The notes below the pieces were generated by a model. The model did no database searches and was not told the origin of the DNA. It saw nothing but the letters and a program-made list of their open reading frames with translations. Shown in pieces: positions 37,801-52,800 of a stretch of DNA of 64,000 bases. Each line of letters opens with the position of its first letter. The first letter of the stretch is position 1. Made by a program: the position numbers and the translations under genes. The stretch comes from Apteryx mantelli (taxonomy: Eukaryota > Chordata > Aves > Apterygiformes > Apterygidae), in contig NC_089980.1 of NCBI RefSeq assembly GCF_036417845.1, positions 54,868,501-54,932,500 of the forward strand, given 5' to 3'.

Positions 37801-40800
37801 CCTGCTCAGGTAAAGCCCACTTCATCCCAGTTGTGGAATTTCCTGCTGCAAAGTTCACGCCCCTCTGTTCTGCTTGTTGTTCAACTATCAAGCAGCAGTA
37901 TGATCATCACTCAGAAATGGGATGCAGGGAACTACTTGCCAGGCTATTTAGGCTATGTCTAAACCTGTGGATCTCAAACAACTTTCAGTTTGGTTTTACA
38001 CAGCAGCATAACTCCACCATGATGAGACATCGAGGTGTGCTCATCTTTTTTCAGCAACTTAATTTCCACTGGAAGGAACGCCAGGCCAGTGAGCCAAAGA
38101 GGAGTTAGTGTGCTTCAAATGAACATAGGACCATCATTCTAGGGAACATACATGACAAGCAGCTACTGCTAAATCTACAACCAACCATTTTTAGGCTCCC
38201 TGATGCTTTTCTCCTTGGCATAACAATCTTTCATTTTTCACTACAATGGCTCAGCCTCAGCAGCAAGGGTGGATAACAGTCTCATGCCAGGTTTAGAGCT
38301 AATGTGACAAGCAGATCATCCTTCTGGCAAGGCCAAGAGCTGCCACTCCACATTTCTGAATGGTAAGAGTGGGCTGAACCTCTGTCCTTTCCCACTGAGC
38401 TCTTGCAATAAGGAGAACTCTGTCTGTTACTCTTTCTACTCATTCCTCTCTTAGGTTCCTGTTGCCAAAACATCATCTCAGGCTCTAAATCCAAGTTTCA
38501 CAGAGGATGCATTCTGCTTATCTCTTTAAAAGGAAGACGTAGTTCAAGAAGGGATTCAGAGTTGTAGACCTTAAGTGGTTGTCAGTATCTTGTTACAAGC
38601 CTTGCAGGTAGGATTTCTTACTCACCTGCTCCCAGAGATCCCTGCTTAGTTCTAGCTAGCTGTGTGCTCCACACGTGCACTTTAGGCAGCTCTTGCTCAG
38701 TGTACTATTCAAAGGCATCCCAACCTTCCCTATGCTGAATAGGAAGAAACCCAAAGCAGAAGACTCTGCATTTCATCAGGTGAATCCCCTATCCCCTACT
38801 GGATCTGGATTTAAATGGATACACATTTCACAGCATCTCACAGAAAAGGAGCACGCTGTAACAGTTAAGGCTTAAATAAAAGCAACCACCAGAAAATTCA
38901 GTTATGACATGGCTTTTTATCACCTTTTTTCTACTTACCTTCACACAATGGTATGTAGCATTAGCAGCACAGACCAAGTTATTATTAGGCCAGCCATCCA
39001 AATCTGAATCTTCACCACAAATGTGTCCATCACCAGCATAACCTGTCCTGCATTCACATTTGTACATGGGATCACTGAAATGGCCCAGATAGATACATTC
39101 TGCAGACTTGTGGCAACTGTGTGTCTTGTCCTTACATGGATTCTCAGGTTCACACACCTGTAACAAATACAGAATGCTTATTGAAAGGTGATGGTACTTG
39201 TATCCAACTCTGTGTTCCTCAGCTTTTTCAAAACCAGGCCAGTTATCTAGATGCCTAAAGACAGAAACTGTGTGATTTAACTGTGGTTAGTAAGCCATAT
39301 AGCTCTGTCAGTTTACAACTCCAGAAAACGTGTATAACGAAAATAATTAAAATAAACCACAGAAAAAAATTGGACACTATTCAAAAAGCAATTAAAGTGA
39401 TTAGTTTAGTCTGCTTTCTTTCAGATGTCATTAATCCCCACACAATTTCTGTAACAGAAGGTAGACCACACTCACATGTTTCTTTTAGTGTTCTACCTGT
39501 CAGGGTGTAAGCACTATCTTTTTTTCCCTCAATCAAAGAGACTACCTAATGAATTTTCACATTACCGTCTAGTAAGTTTTTATTACCTCATTCTTATCCC
39601 TTTGCTTATTTTTATTGACAGTATCTGAAGAGTTTAAGTTTAGCATATGTTTTGCATTTAGACTTCACATGTTGAATCAACCTGTGGTTAGCTCAAAAAC
39701 AGAAAGAAGGTATCCCATGACATCTGTTTCAACATTTTTGTCTTAATTGTCTATCAAACCATAGTCTTCAATATCACTTCCACTTCCTTCTATCCTTCCC
39801 CACACATAGGTGTTGGTCCACTGAGATTTAGGGAGTGAGAACTTCAAACAAATGTCTGACGATATCCACACAGCAGTATATTTATGAAGATAACTATCCT
39901 GATTCTACAATTCCCAAATCCCTACATAGGCATTCAGACCTGAGAAAAAGGAGTGTTCAGCAGGGAAGTAAAACCTGCTCCTGGCATTTTATGCTCATTT
40001 TGTCCAGCTGTGCACATGACAAGAGAAAATAAGACCTGTAAAAAAAGGCAGGTTCAATATTTTGTGACTTCAACCAAAAATACCCTGGAGCTAGTTAGCT
40101 ATTTCAGGCTCTTTGCTTGGCACCCAAGTTTATCACTTTTTCCATTCACAGATATTTTCAGGCGAGAATGCTTCAGTTTCTAAGCCATCAAATTCTCTTC
40201 AGCATCACTTACTTGCTTCTCCGTCTTTGCAACTTCCAGTCCTACACCATAGGGCTGACTTCCTTTATAGCGTGGAGGACATGGCAAGCAGTGGAATCCT
40301 GGATTTGTGTTCACACAGCGATGGACCTGATTCACCTTAAAGCAGACATCCGGTACAGCTATACACTGCAGGAAAAGAAAGAAAGAAGAACCCAATTAGA
40401 TGACTGTATAATTCCCAAGCAATGAAAACTTCACAGTGATTTCCTGATGTTAATGGAAATGAAGTCTACCTCATCAAGATCCTCACAGTCTGTGCCATTG
40501 CCAAGGTAGCCTGCTGGACATGGCCCACATGACCAAGATCCATCTGGGTAACTGTTGCACTCTGCTCCAGGAAAGCAAGGATTTGACAAACACCCATCTG
40601 GCAAAAGACATAAAAAAAGCGTACACTGAGTTAGGAGCATAGAAGGCCTATAAGACTACATTTAAGAAACAGGTATTCTCTGTTCTTTAGCTCAGACCAC
40701 ACATGTTGGAACACACTCAGATAAACCTCTTGGAATTAGGGTTACTAAATCCATTTAATATAATATTCATTGAACGTGAAAATACTACAGATTGCTACAT

Positions 40801-43800
40801 CAAGTTGGATATATTACAGCATACTGAGACCTGTTTGAGAAAGGCATACTTGTTCAGGTAAGCTCAATATCAAGAGTATGTATAAAATCCCACCGATCTA
40901 AACAGTACCGAAAAAGTTAAAAGCGCTCTCCTGAAACAAAAGTGTAATTAGCAGATTTCATAATGTCAATTCATGTGTTTTCCATTAAAGAAATAACAGC
41001 AATAACAGTTGATAGCAGATTGTGAATAATGACTGACTAAATACCAACCAATTGGGCAATCCTTCTTATTGCACATATCATGTTGTTTGACATCTCCCAC
41101 ACATGGCTTTCCTCCAAACTGTGGCTCTGGACCATTACAGAGGCGAGACCTCTCACGAAGTCCTCCTCCACAGGTAACAGTGCAAGCAGACCATGGAGAC
41201 CAAGGACCCCACTGACCATTCACTGGAATACACAAAGCAGAGAAGAGCATCACAAGCCATATACTGAGGACATTTGGTGCCAATGACAACAATCTCTTCT
41301 TCAGATCCCTGACTGAAGACAGTCTCTCACTCCACACAGAGGAAGAAAGTATCAGGCTGTGCCAGTATCTGAGATAACAATACTTCAGAAACAAACAAGC
41401 ACATAATAAATACTTAACTGCTTTATAGGCATTTTTGGCCAATAATTCAAAACAACAAGCAGTGCCCATTGGCATCGTGTATTTCCACTTAAACAGATCA
41501 GAACAAGTACAGTGGCTTCAAAGCTCCCTGCTAAGTTTCCATTTTGTAGGGACAGTGGCACATGACCGCAGGATTCAAAATTTTGCCTAGACAAACCAGA
41601 GCTCTACGGCTTTTTCATGGCAACAGTATGCTCAGGAATGCACCTTGTTCACTAACTATTCATTTCATTCAGAAAGGACTGATGATTATATGTAGTGCTA
41701 TTTCTTATTTTCTGTGAATATACTAATTGAATGCAACTAACTATTCTGCTACTGTGAGAACTTAGACATAAGCCCACCGTTTCATATGATTTTTTTTCAT
41801 TAGTGTGACCACTACACTTTGTTGCAGCTATTGTTCTTGTTTGGTAATCCATTCATTGGTATAGCTTCAATAGTACTGCTTGACTCAATTAAGTCACTTA
41901 TTTTAATGATTCTTCTGCACATTTTATACTGATGCAACTCTACTGATTCTGTTGCCACTCCTGAATTTTTGTGAAGTACAAACATTTTTTAACCAGACTC
42001 TGTGTTATTTTATAGTGTTGTACAAAACAATGGTTCTTATGGTGATGAATCTTTGTCACCTCTGCTAACTTGATATGCACAGATTAAAAAATAGACAAAG
42101 TGAGTATAACTTTTTAAATACAATTGGTTTAGAAGCATGGCATCAATTTTAAGTTCACATCCCACAACTAGAATGGAAAGACTGAACAGAGGAGGAGGTG
42201 AAGAAAGATAAACAAAGTTAAAAAAAATTGGGAAAAACACACATGAAAGGGAACAGAAAATGGGTGGAATGAAAAGCAGTCTCTAAAGAGGTTGAAAAGT
42301 GTAGATGAGGACAAAAGAAACAATCTAGAATATTGGCTTGCATAAGTCTAAAATACATATACATATATTCAAAGACACCTGGTTATTGGGGGCTTATATG
42401 TCTATCCCTAACATATTTTACCACCCTTCTTAAGAAAGAAAATGTTTATCTTTGTGCTATGCAGAAATGAATCATTAAATTACAAAAAGATTTCTCAAAC
42501 TCTTAACATGTGAAGCCAACTCACAGTTTAAGAGGTTTACAAAACCTCAGACAGCATCGTCATCATTCTCAAAACATCCTTGTGAGACAGATTAGCAAGA
42601 TAACACTTAACTAAACCATGGAGAACTGTTGTGACTTTCAAGAGGTTACAGAGCCAGTCAGTGGCAAGACCACAAAAGGAATCCCAGGTTCCTGACTCCT
42701 GATCCCCCCAAATGCTCACAAACACTGTCCTCTGAACCTCATGCTAAATCTCAAAAATCAGAGCAAATGAAGGCGGGATTTCATCTCTAAGCCACAAATT
42801 ATATCTTCTGTCACAAAATTCACTATAAATTGGAGCTGTATGAAGAGAGGATGCAATAATAGTCTAGTTGAATTTCATCCTGGATTTAAGCCTACAGATT
42901 TACCTGGACATGGAGACTTCTCACATTTCTCTGTTTCACGACCATTTCCCGCACAATTTTTCCCACCCATCTGAGGAATGGGGGAATTGCAGAGGCGGAT
43001 ACGAGTGATATTTCCTACTCCACAGGTAACTGAACAGGAAGACCAGGGAGACCAGTGACTCCAGCCACCATCTTGACGTACTGCCAGAGAAAAGAACAAA
43101 ACTCAAGGAAATAGCCCACCTGCTGCAGTAATACAAGCTCACTGTGAGCTTACCCTTCTAATAAGCCTCTCACCACATATGAATGTCCTATCTCTTTCCT
43201 ACCACTGTCACTTACAAAGACCAGCATTTCAGTTCAGATGTTCAAGTACAACTTTCTTAAGAATCTCAATGACCAACATAACTAACATCCATGTTAGTCC
43301 TATTTAACTTAAAAATAATTTGTCCCAATAGAACAACTACTTGTTTTAAACAAACATTTGGACAATTAGTAGCTTGAGCATTAACCACAGGTACTATAGT
43401 AGCCTGGATAGAGAGGCTCTGTGCAACAGTATGAGTTACAGTTCTGGGGACAGAGTTTGATACTTGTAAGTGCCGTAAATATAAAAGCAGTTTGATATTT
43501 TGCAAAACTTTCCTATAATTATTGTATTCCTAAACACTACTATGCAAATGGAATGTACCAATAATCATGAATGAATGGCAGAACAATATCCTCTCTCCAC
43601 ATACATGAACATGAATCACGTGTTGTCTCCAAAATGACCCCAAACAAGAAACTCCAGTTTGTAATGAAAAAAAGATCACCTACTACTTCTTATTTAACAG
43701 AGCTGAGCCCAGAATTCATGTACATACTAAACTGACAGGAAAAGGAGGAATATTTGAAAGGGGAGAAATGACACAAAAAAAAAGAAATCTAATGATAGCT

Positions 43801-46800
43801 ACTGTAATTACGCATACATGAGTGTTTGAATACATACAGTTCTGACTATCAAGTGTTCATAAGAAAACCAAGAGAAGGTTGTTTTTGCTCAGAGAAGCAG
43901 GAAGTAGCTTACTGAAAAGGTGGAATTTTATTACTTACTGCGATGGTCACATTTCTTAAAGCTGCACATTCTTGTCTGGATGTGCGGGCCTGTACAAGCA
44001 CTCCTGGTGACATCGCACGACCTTCCCCGCATCTGAGTGCCAGACCCACAAGTAACTGAGCACTTTGTCCAGTCTGACCATGGTGACCAGCCTTCCTCAC
44101 TGTCATCAGCTGCAGAGCAGAAGATACAAAAAAGTGCTTAGCATTGCCTGCTGCTTTTATCCTCCTATTTGGGAGATTTCTGCTTCTCTTTTGTGGAACA
44201 TATGCTTTGTGCTTTAGCTTTCTCTTGTTCTGATTCTGTTCTTCCAAGCTGCCACTGAAGCTGGAAAATTATTTTAATGTTATCAGAGGTTATCCCAGAT
44301 TCAAATCCTGAGTCTGAATTTTCCAATATGTCGTATGTTTACTTGTGGCACTGACCTTCGGAGAAAAAAAGGCATCTTATCTCTAGAATGGACTGAGCCA
44401 AGCACTTGGCTCCCACACACCCTTAACTTTGGAATATGGGTCAATATGGTGAGAGGTGGCCTCACCTCTGAACACAACATAACCGTAAATGTGATCAAGA
44501 GCACATTATATGAGTGTGCCCTATGCTTTGAATAGGCAAAAACCTCTGAATATATTCCAGTGCATTCATTTTTATTTAGAACATCTAAGCAATCAAAAAA
44601 GTATTGCTAGGGTTTTTTTTTCCTGTAATAGATCTGTCCAGTACAGAGTGGAATGTACTGAATTCACACCAAATTCACTAAATTAGTGAAATTACTAAAG
44701 CTATTGTCACTCTAGTTCACAATCTGCAATGCTATCTTAAATACACATTGCCAATCCGTTCCATATAAGTAAAGCATTATGACAAAGAGAGCATATATGA
44801 CATAAATAACAGAATCAAAATAACAGAGAGGAAAAATAACTTGCACTCTTAACAAATATTGCATCAAACTACATTAAGCTTTTGATTGGGAATCTACACG
44901 TCCTCCATAACAAGGCAGGAAGACATCCTAATTTGTGTTAGTCTGTTTTAACCAGGAGGTATGGAAAAGAAACAATAGCAAACAGTGCAAACTAACAAAA
45001 ATCAGAATGTCCTGCCTTGGAAAATATGACTGGAGAGGAAAGTGCATCTAACTTTTTGTGCCCAACTTAGCCAGGTAAGTTATCAGGTTACTCCTAAGCT
45101 ACCTATATAATCACTAAAGAGAGAACAATTCCTCCAGAAGGTAACTTAGAGCACCCACATTATTTTGTATGATCCTGGTGAATAAATAAGTTTTTCTTTG
45201 ATGTTACTTGCCTGGACCTCTTACTTATTTTGACCTCTCTAATCCACAAGTAATAGTTTTAAAAATTGTCAAGGGGTGCCTTCTCCTTGGCTAAATACTC
45301 ACAATGAGAGCAGACTGGACAGCATTCGCCTTCAATAAAAGATGGATCAGCACAAGAGACTGCGGGGCAGGTGATTTGATGGCACACAATTTTAGAATCC
45401 TACAGGCAAAGAAATCAGCATACTGGCTTATGTTCACATACAGAAGCAAATAAAGGTAGACATCTCTGGAAAGTTTTATGTGGTGTGGAAATTCTTTGAT
45501 TTCTTCTAAATATCATGGAAATGAGGAATATTTTTTATACATTTCAGTAAGTCTAGGCCAAGATCTGAGTAAATGTGACCAGATCTGGATACATAAATTG
45601 GAGTAAATCTGCTGTCCATTTCTGCAGAGAAGAATGCTTCCAAAGTCTTACCTGGCAGGTACACTTGGTGCAGCTATCTACAATCCAGCTTTCATTATCT
45701 GAAAAGACACGGCCATCCTGCCAGCAAACTGACTGGTTCCTGAGTGTTTTGTTTGGCCCAATCAATTCCCACATAATTTGGTTCTCTTCAGACTAAAAGA
45801 TGAAGCAAATGAAAAAAAAATACTGTACCTTGTGAGCAAATCATTTCAAGTAAGACAAAAGCCAAAAAACACTACCAGACTTAATTATTCCATTAAAAAA
45901 TCTTGTACTTTTACACATTTATGTATATAAAGAAAACAATCCTTCAGGTACTGCAATACTGCATAGTAATTCTTCAGCTAATAGTACGATCACAGCTACA
46001 TAACCCTAAGGAAAACCTGTTCTTAGCGGGTTTCTTTTCTCCAGTACGGTTCATCTTTAGATGGGAAGATTTTACTCCTGAGACATATGGCATATTCATA
46101 AGCATCCTTCAGAAAGGATTAACTTATTCAGAATTAGGAGAGGGGCAGACTTCAGTAAAATGTGACCATATTACTTCAACTGCAAAAAGCCCACACATTT
46201 ACCTGCAGTTAGTTATCCTGTGTAGCCACTTACTGGTGTGTTTATAAATGGTATGTACATGGTAACGATGCTTTAATAGTATACAGGCAAGGTTGGGTTC
46301 CTTAGCTTTCAATTGCCAAATATGTAGTATCTTTTAGAGTCTTGATTTCACCCTGCGTATGTGTCTGTATGCCTGTACGTTCTTTCAAACCCACCCTGTG
46401 AAAGCCAAGCCTAATTAAAGAGCTTTTACTCAAGAACTACCTTAGTAGTCACTCTGAAAATGTAAGTCATATATATGTAATGTAGATATACAGACAGGTA
46501 TACATATGTGCATACAGCTACCCTTATTAACCTCCTCATCTGTACTGGTATGGACCAAAGCGTCAGAGCAAAAAGGAAAGAGTACTGCGTAACAGACCTC
46601 TTTCAGTTCTTAAGACTTACAGGTACCTACCACTTTCTGAAGGTTATCAGCCAAGTTGTTCACTACAATGCGCAGGCCAGTGAGTTCAGTGAACATCGTT
46701 CCCAGCTCTTCACAGGAGCGGTCACAAAACTCCGCCTTCTTTTCTGTTTTTTCACCAACATACTCAGTTGTGACAGCAGGGCTCAAGTGAAGGATTTCAG

Positions 46801-49800
46801 TGCTCTCATTGATAGTGTTCACTTCAGCTGGTAGGAAGAGAGGGAAAAAGAAGAGTTGTGTATACAGTATTCTTCTACAGATTACAGGTACTTGCTGAAA
46901 TCACTGACTGGCTTCTATAGATACAGAACAATTTCATCCTCTATTATGGCAATGAATAAAAGAGAGGGGTTAGATGTTGGCTGGTTCCAGTTATAGGTTT
47001 TTCCTTTTCAAAATTAAGAGCTGAGCTCTGTTTCACACAGTCCTCACTTAAGAACACTGCTGGCAGTGCAACAAATCCCTTTATGAAGAAAGCATAACAA
47101 AGGATACAATATCAAAAAACAAACAAACTCGTTTTATCCTCTGAGAGCCATGAAAGGTTTCAGATTTTTTCATGAACTATCATGTTTTCTCTATACAGAA
47201 AAAATGGAGGAGAAGGAGCTTCCTTAGAGAAACCCTTGCCATTGTTCTGCCCATTCATCCTATGGTTACTTGGATCAAATTCAGACCATTCTGCAATTTA
47301 TACCAGCCTCTGGGCTGCTCTATGTCACACTGCCTGCTGTCATACTCAGAGGAGTGATTGTAATGATATTTTAATTCTGAAGTGAAATGAAGATCAAACT
47401 AATATCAGGCTGAATATTTGGTCTGTCACTCCAAATATTCCTCCATTAGGAAGCCCTCATGTAAAATAAAACTTTTGGTGTACTACACAGGGAGAACCGA
47501 ACATGTTCTTAAAAAAAAGTTTAAAAGACCTTCCTGTCTATAGCAAATTCTTGAAAACAAATAAAACAAAATATCAACAGTAATTAAAAAGAAAAAAAAT
47601 CAGATAATCAGATTTTTCTCCATACAGCTGTCATTAAACTGAAGTTTTGTAGGCTTTTTTATTCCCTGCAATAAGGGTAACTGAACAATACAGTCTGCCT
47701 TCTGTTAAGCATTTAATTCTTCACCAGGTAAATATACTTTGGCTTCCCTGGAAGCTTTGTGTAAGGATTCCAAGATACGTTCAACTTTGGTATCAGCTAC
47801 AGAGAAATCCATCCTTACCTCTCTCTCAATAAAGACTTGTTTACCAGATTTAGTAATATTATAGGAACTCATGGTTACCAAATAAAAAAGAGAAGCAAAG
47901 CATAAAGCAATTTATGAGGAAGAAATCGGCACAGGAATGTGAGCCATAAAAGGCATGCTTCTAAATAAGCCAATTCTATTCATTGTTTAAAAGTCATAGA
48001 AGGTAGCAATTCTATAAAAATTTTGAGGACTTGATTGGATGCTTGATTATACAACATAAATCACAAGAGACACCACAAAAAAAAAGCATTATATTTAAAT
48101 GTACAAGTAAAGGAAATGGGAGCAGAAGCAGTCTTTGTCCATTAAGTCTAAAAGTACAAGACAAAGAACCAACCAATAAAATGATATTAAAGAATTATTT
48201 CTCAAGCATAATTAAAATGATTGGTTTGATGTGTTTTGCAATAAGCTATGAAGTAACTGCCGCTAGCCAGGGTGTACAGCAAATTGTCTGCAGTGTTCCA
48301 AAGTTTAAATAATTGTCTATCTTCATTTACAGGATGGAAAAAAAATGATATATCACATAACAGGTCAGAACTGTCTCTGTCATAACTGTTTGTTTCAACT
48401 GCTTTTTGATTCCCTGAAAATAATGCATTTTTCCTACCACACTGAAACATTAGGTTTCTCAGATTCCCCCATAGTGTTTTTCAGGTCATTAATTTCATAT
48501 TTTTCAAGCCAACATAGAGTGTGCCTTGACCGGAACATTCTAAGGACATTATTAAAGCTGCAATCTCAGCAGGAAACAAAAACCAAAGCTATGTTTGAAG
48601 AACTAAATCCACACTTCCTACTGGCACTTGGCAGCAAGTGAAAGATGCCTGGGGATCACTGGGAAATAAGTTCTCTGCTGCTGGCTTCCTGCTAATTTCC
48701 TAAGGACTACATGATCATCTTTAAAATGAGAAACTATAAGAGCAGATTGTGTATTCTTTCACATATGCAAATGTCATTCTGTTGATCTAGCTGAGGAAGT
48801 GATTTTACTGATGTATCTGTTTAGGTGTATTTTTGTCATCTCTTCTATTCAATGCATGTGTAGAAGTCCTCCTTAAAGTATCTGCAACCACCACACTATA
48901 CAGATACTTTCCTACCCTCAAACCAACAGCAATCCCAAGGTGCCATTTCACTATACTTCACCTTCTCAGACTAGGATTGAAGATACATTAGGGAAATACA
49001 GTCCTGTCTCTGAAAAAGCAGCGGGGTTCTTGTACACTCAGAGCTGAGAGCACTTCACCGTGTCACAGGAGCCACTCCCCTGTAAGCCTGGCATCTTAGC
49101 ACCTGTACCTCAGCTCAAGGGGTGGGTAGTCAATAAAGCAAAAATCCTTAGAGTACCTTGTGGTCAGTAGCATATTTCTAACCCCTGGCCTTTCAACAGT
49201 GGTAATTAAAACAGATAGGCAATGCCAGAGAACAGTTGTGTGTGTAAAAAGCCTCTCAGGTCATTCTGATGTAGACCTCCAGCCAGAGACTGCTGTAAAC
49301 CCTCGTCTGTCTTTGGACAAGCAATTTCCATCTTGAGGTGTTCTCTTGGTGTTGTAAAGAGAAAGTGAATTTAGGTTTTTTTGCTAAACATCTCTCAGGA
49401 ATGATAAAACAAAAAAACAAATCTGTATATTTTATTGGACCTGAAAATTTGGTAGTTGACAGATGTGATAAGAAAAATACATTAAAAACACTCTGTTGAC
49501 TATAATCGCAACAGCTAAGGGGTACAAGAATCCCTCATAAGGAATGTATTAGCATGCAGAACTCTATTTTCCCTTTACATTCCCATTGGCTTCCTCTTTA
49601 CATTAGAGGTACATTATGCTTCCATTTTTACTTGGTGCTACTTCAAAACACTTGGTCAAACAATTTTCAGTTTCTAACCAACGACGACACAAAAGATCTG
49701 CAGATATCCTCCTTAGCTGCTTTTACTGGTTCAATCTGTCTACACACAGAACCCCAGCCTCTTGAATGAGGCTATTCAGAGAGTTGAATATGCCGTTAAT

Positions 49801-52800
49801 ATTTTACCTGGGCTTTTTGGACCTTTGTTTCTACTGAAAAATGAAGCAGGACAGCTGAACTGCATCCTTCCTGAAGCCATCCTTCTATTTTATTGAGATT
49901 ACAATGACTTAGACATCAACACAGGTTCTATTTTTCCACACTTGTCCTGCTCCTCAAACATTTTCTTCCACTAACAAAGGTGGAAGAACAGTAATCAGAA
50001 GTTCTAAGTTGTTCTGCATTTGGAACAGGACATATCATAATCTGCTTCCTCTCTTATGAATTCCTCCTGTCTTCTTTCTTCCCTTTTCTACCCTGAAATG
50101 GCAGCAAATGTAGGGTGTAACATGTCCATGTAGATTCTGGTTTAACTTTGAGTACAGAAAATAGCTTGGCTGGGACAGACCATAACCAACAAATGAGGGC
50201 ATGCCTTCTTGCTTGAGCGATCTAAGGCCACGTTCCAGCCCATGCAAGTCATTTCTAACACATCAGCATACTTGCATCTGAGTTCCTGCAGCATGGGACA
50301 CCTCTGGAAAGTCTGAGATAACCAACTAATATCCTTTATCAAGATTGAAAAATAGAATAGCAAGTTCATATATACATACCAATTCATATATACATACACA
50401 CACATATATATGCATACACATCCTATAAATATAGGCTACCAATACACACACATATCTATATATGAGAATTTTCATTGCAAAATTTTCAAAACCTGGCTTC
50501 CTTTTGAAGAAGTTAAGCCTTCTTACTGCTTAATTATTTATTCTTCTGAACAAATAAGGAAAAGAGCTGAGCAGTCCACTCATTTGCTCAGTGTCTTATG
50601 TCATGGCAAAGTAACATAAATAATGGAATTTCAGAGTTTTGGATAAAACCCCAAAGTCCTGACTGCCTCACATACCCACCATGTTTCTCTGATGGATTCA
50701 GTTCTCTACGATTCTTGACAGAGCTCCTGCAAGTTACAAACATTGGAAAGTAAAATAATCAGCACCTCCCATGAGCTCTAGTACAAAAACTTAGTATGTA
50801 TTTAAGATCACTAGTGAACATCTTCCTATTCTAACCAAAAGGAACTTGCTTTGGTTTTAACTATCCAACAAGAATTCTCTACAGTTTCAACGGGATCTGT
50901 GTCATGGCCTTAGGATAACATGTCACCATTGGCATTTCTCATTTTCAGAGTTAACTGAACCATATTAGTGAGAGAAGAAACCCTTACTTGGTTGGGTCCT
51001 TTGGCATCCTTTTTTATGCAGAACGTCCTCTATTGAGGTGTCAAAGATTAACTGAATATTTTGCAAAAGACCCTGCAATAGAAAACAGTTAAAAGACAAG
51101 TTGCATCAACTTGGGATTACTCAAAAGCTGATTTGTCTTATCCCCATGCTACCGGCTGAATTTAGCCATAGGTAAATCCGTAAAAAAACAAACAAAAAAA
51201 ACCCCACAACAACAAAAAAAACCACCACACACATACGCAAAAACAAACACCACACTCCCTACAATGCAGTAAACCTTGACACAGTCATAAATTTTGTTGA
51301 TCATCTTGTTATAAAATATTTGCTACTATAAGCAACAAAATTAGGTGTTTTCTGAAATGGGTCATAATAAAATAGTAATTGATGAGCTGCGAGTTCAAAT
51401 CTCTATTTCCATAGAGCACATTTCAGGCTGTAGTTCCACAAGACATTGGCTGTGATGGCAAGACAGCTTATGAAATTCCTGCACCACCCCACTTCTGCCC
51501 TTAGCCATTCATCCCCAAGTACCCTACTCCACTGTCCATTCTGTTGTGCTGACATTACCCTGAGGAAAAAAGAACTGTAAAACAGACCAGTATCTGTTTC
51601 ACTTTAAAAAAAAATCTCAAAAAATAAAAAAATTATGTTAACCGCAGATTATTTCAGTAAGCCAGTTTACAGTATAGCTCCAAAAACAGTTTTGTCAGCA
51701 GAAGTGACTGGCAGACTTAGTCATGGAGGCAGGAATGAGGGGCTGAGGGAAAGAACTTCTGGCTTTCCTGCCAACTACAGACTTTAGCATGTCATGCTCT
51801 GACTGGAAACTAGATGGCACAATAGGACGGAAAAAAAAGGGGGGGGGGCACTTTTCAAAGTTTGAAACCATGAGTTCAAGTTTGATTTCAACTGCAAGAG
51901 AAAAAAAAACCATCCTTAAAGCAGTTAGACCAGGTCATACCACTGTAAGACAGGAAGTAGATTTTTCATTTTATGGGAAAACTATGAAGTGCATAATTGC
52001 TTTATTAAAAAAAAATGGGGGGGGGAACACAAAAAAGAAATCCACAAAAAAAAATCTTTTACAGAACTGATTAAAACATTCCATTCTACTTTTCTTCCAA
52101 ATTTTATGGTATTTTTTTTAAATTGAAATTAGAAGTTATTCAAATGGGAAACCAAAATATTCTTTAGGGGGTGGGTCGACATGACATACTTCAACTTCAA
52201 AAATTCCTCTCCCCACACCCTACACTGCTTTTTCAAATAACATTTCACAAATACTGACAGTTTCCTGTGAACTGGACAGTTTTCAACAGCAAAAATATAT
52301 CTTCAAGGAAATTGCCAAAGAGTTCTACAAATCACCACAAAAATATGATATACTCAGAAGTCTTACAGCTGTAGAAGAAAGCAGATGTTTGCACAGGAAA
52401 GCCCATATACCAGTTGTTTTCATTTTTCCTGGCCTTATACTTTACTAGTCCTTTGCTTTCAGGAACACCCAAATTCACACAATCCAGATCCAGCAATCAA
52501 CCAAAAGACACTCTGGAGAAATTCTGCTTGGAAATATCTGTGACCCCATGAAATCCAAAGGCTGTTGTAAAAACAAAGCTGTGTCTATTGTCTTCTCGAA
52601 CTACTGTGGCTACACTCTTACCTTACCACAGACCTCATTTCTCCAGGTTACCTACCCTGAAATGGTTCTCCCGAATAGCTCCTTTTGCCACATACATTCT
52701 ACTGTTTTCTGCTTTCAGTTGCTCATAGAAAGGCTCCTCCAGGATGAAGCTGTCAATGAGGTCACAGCCAACATAGAGGCTGTAGTTCTCCCCTGTTACT

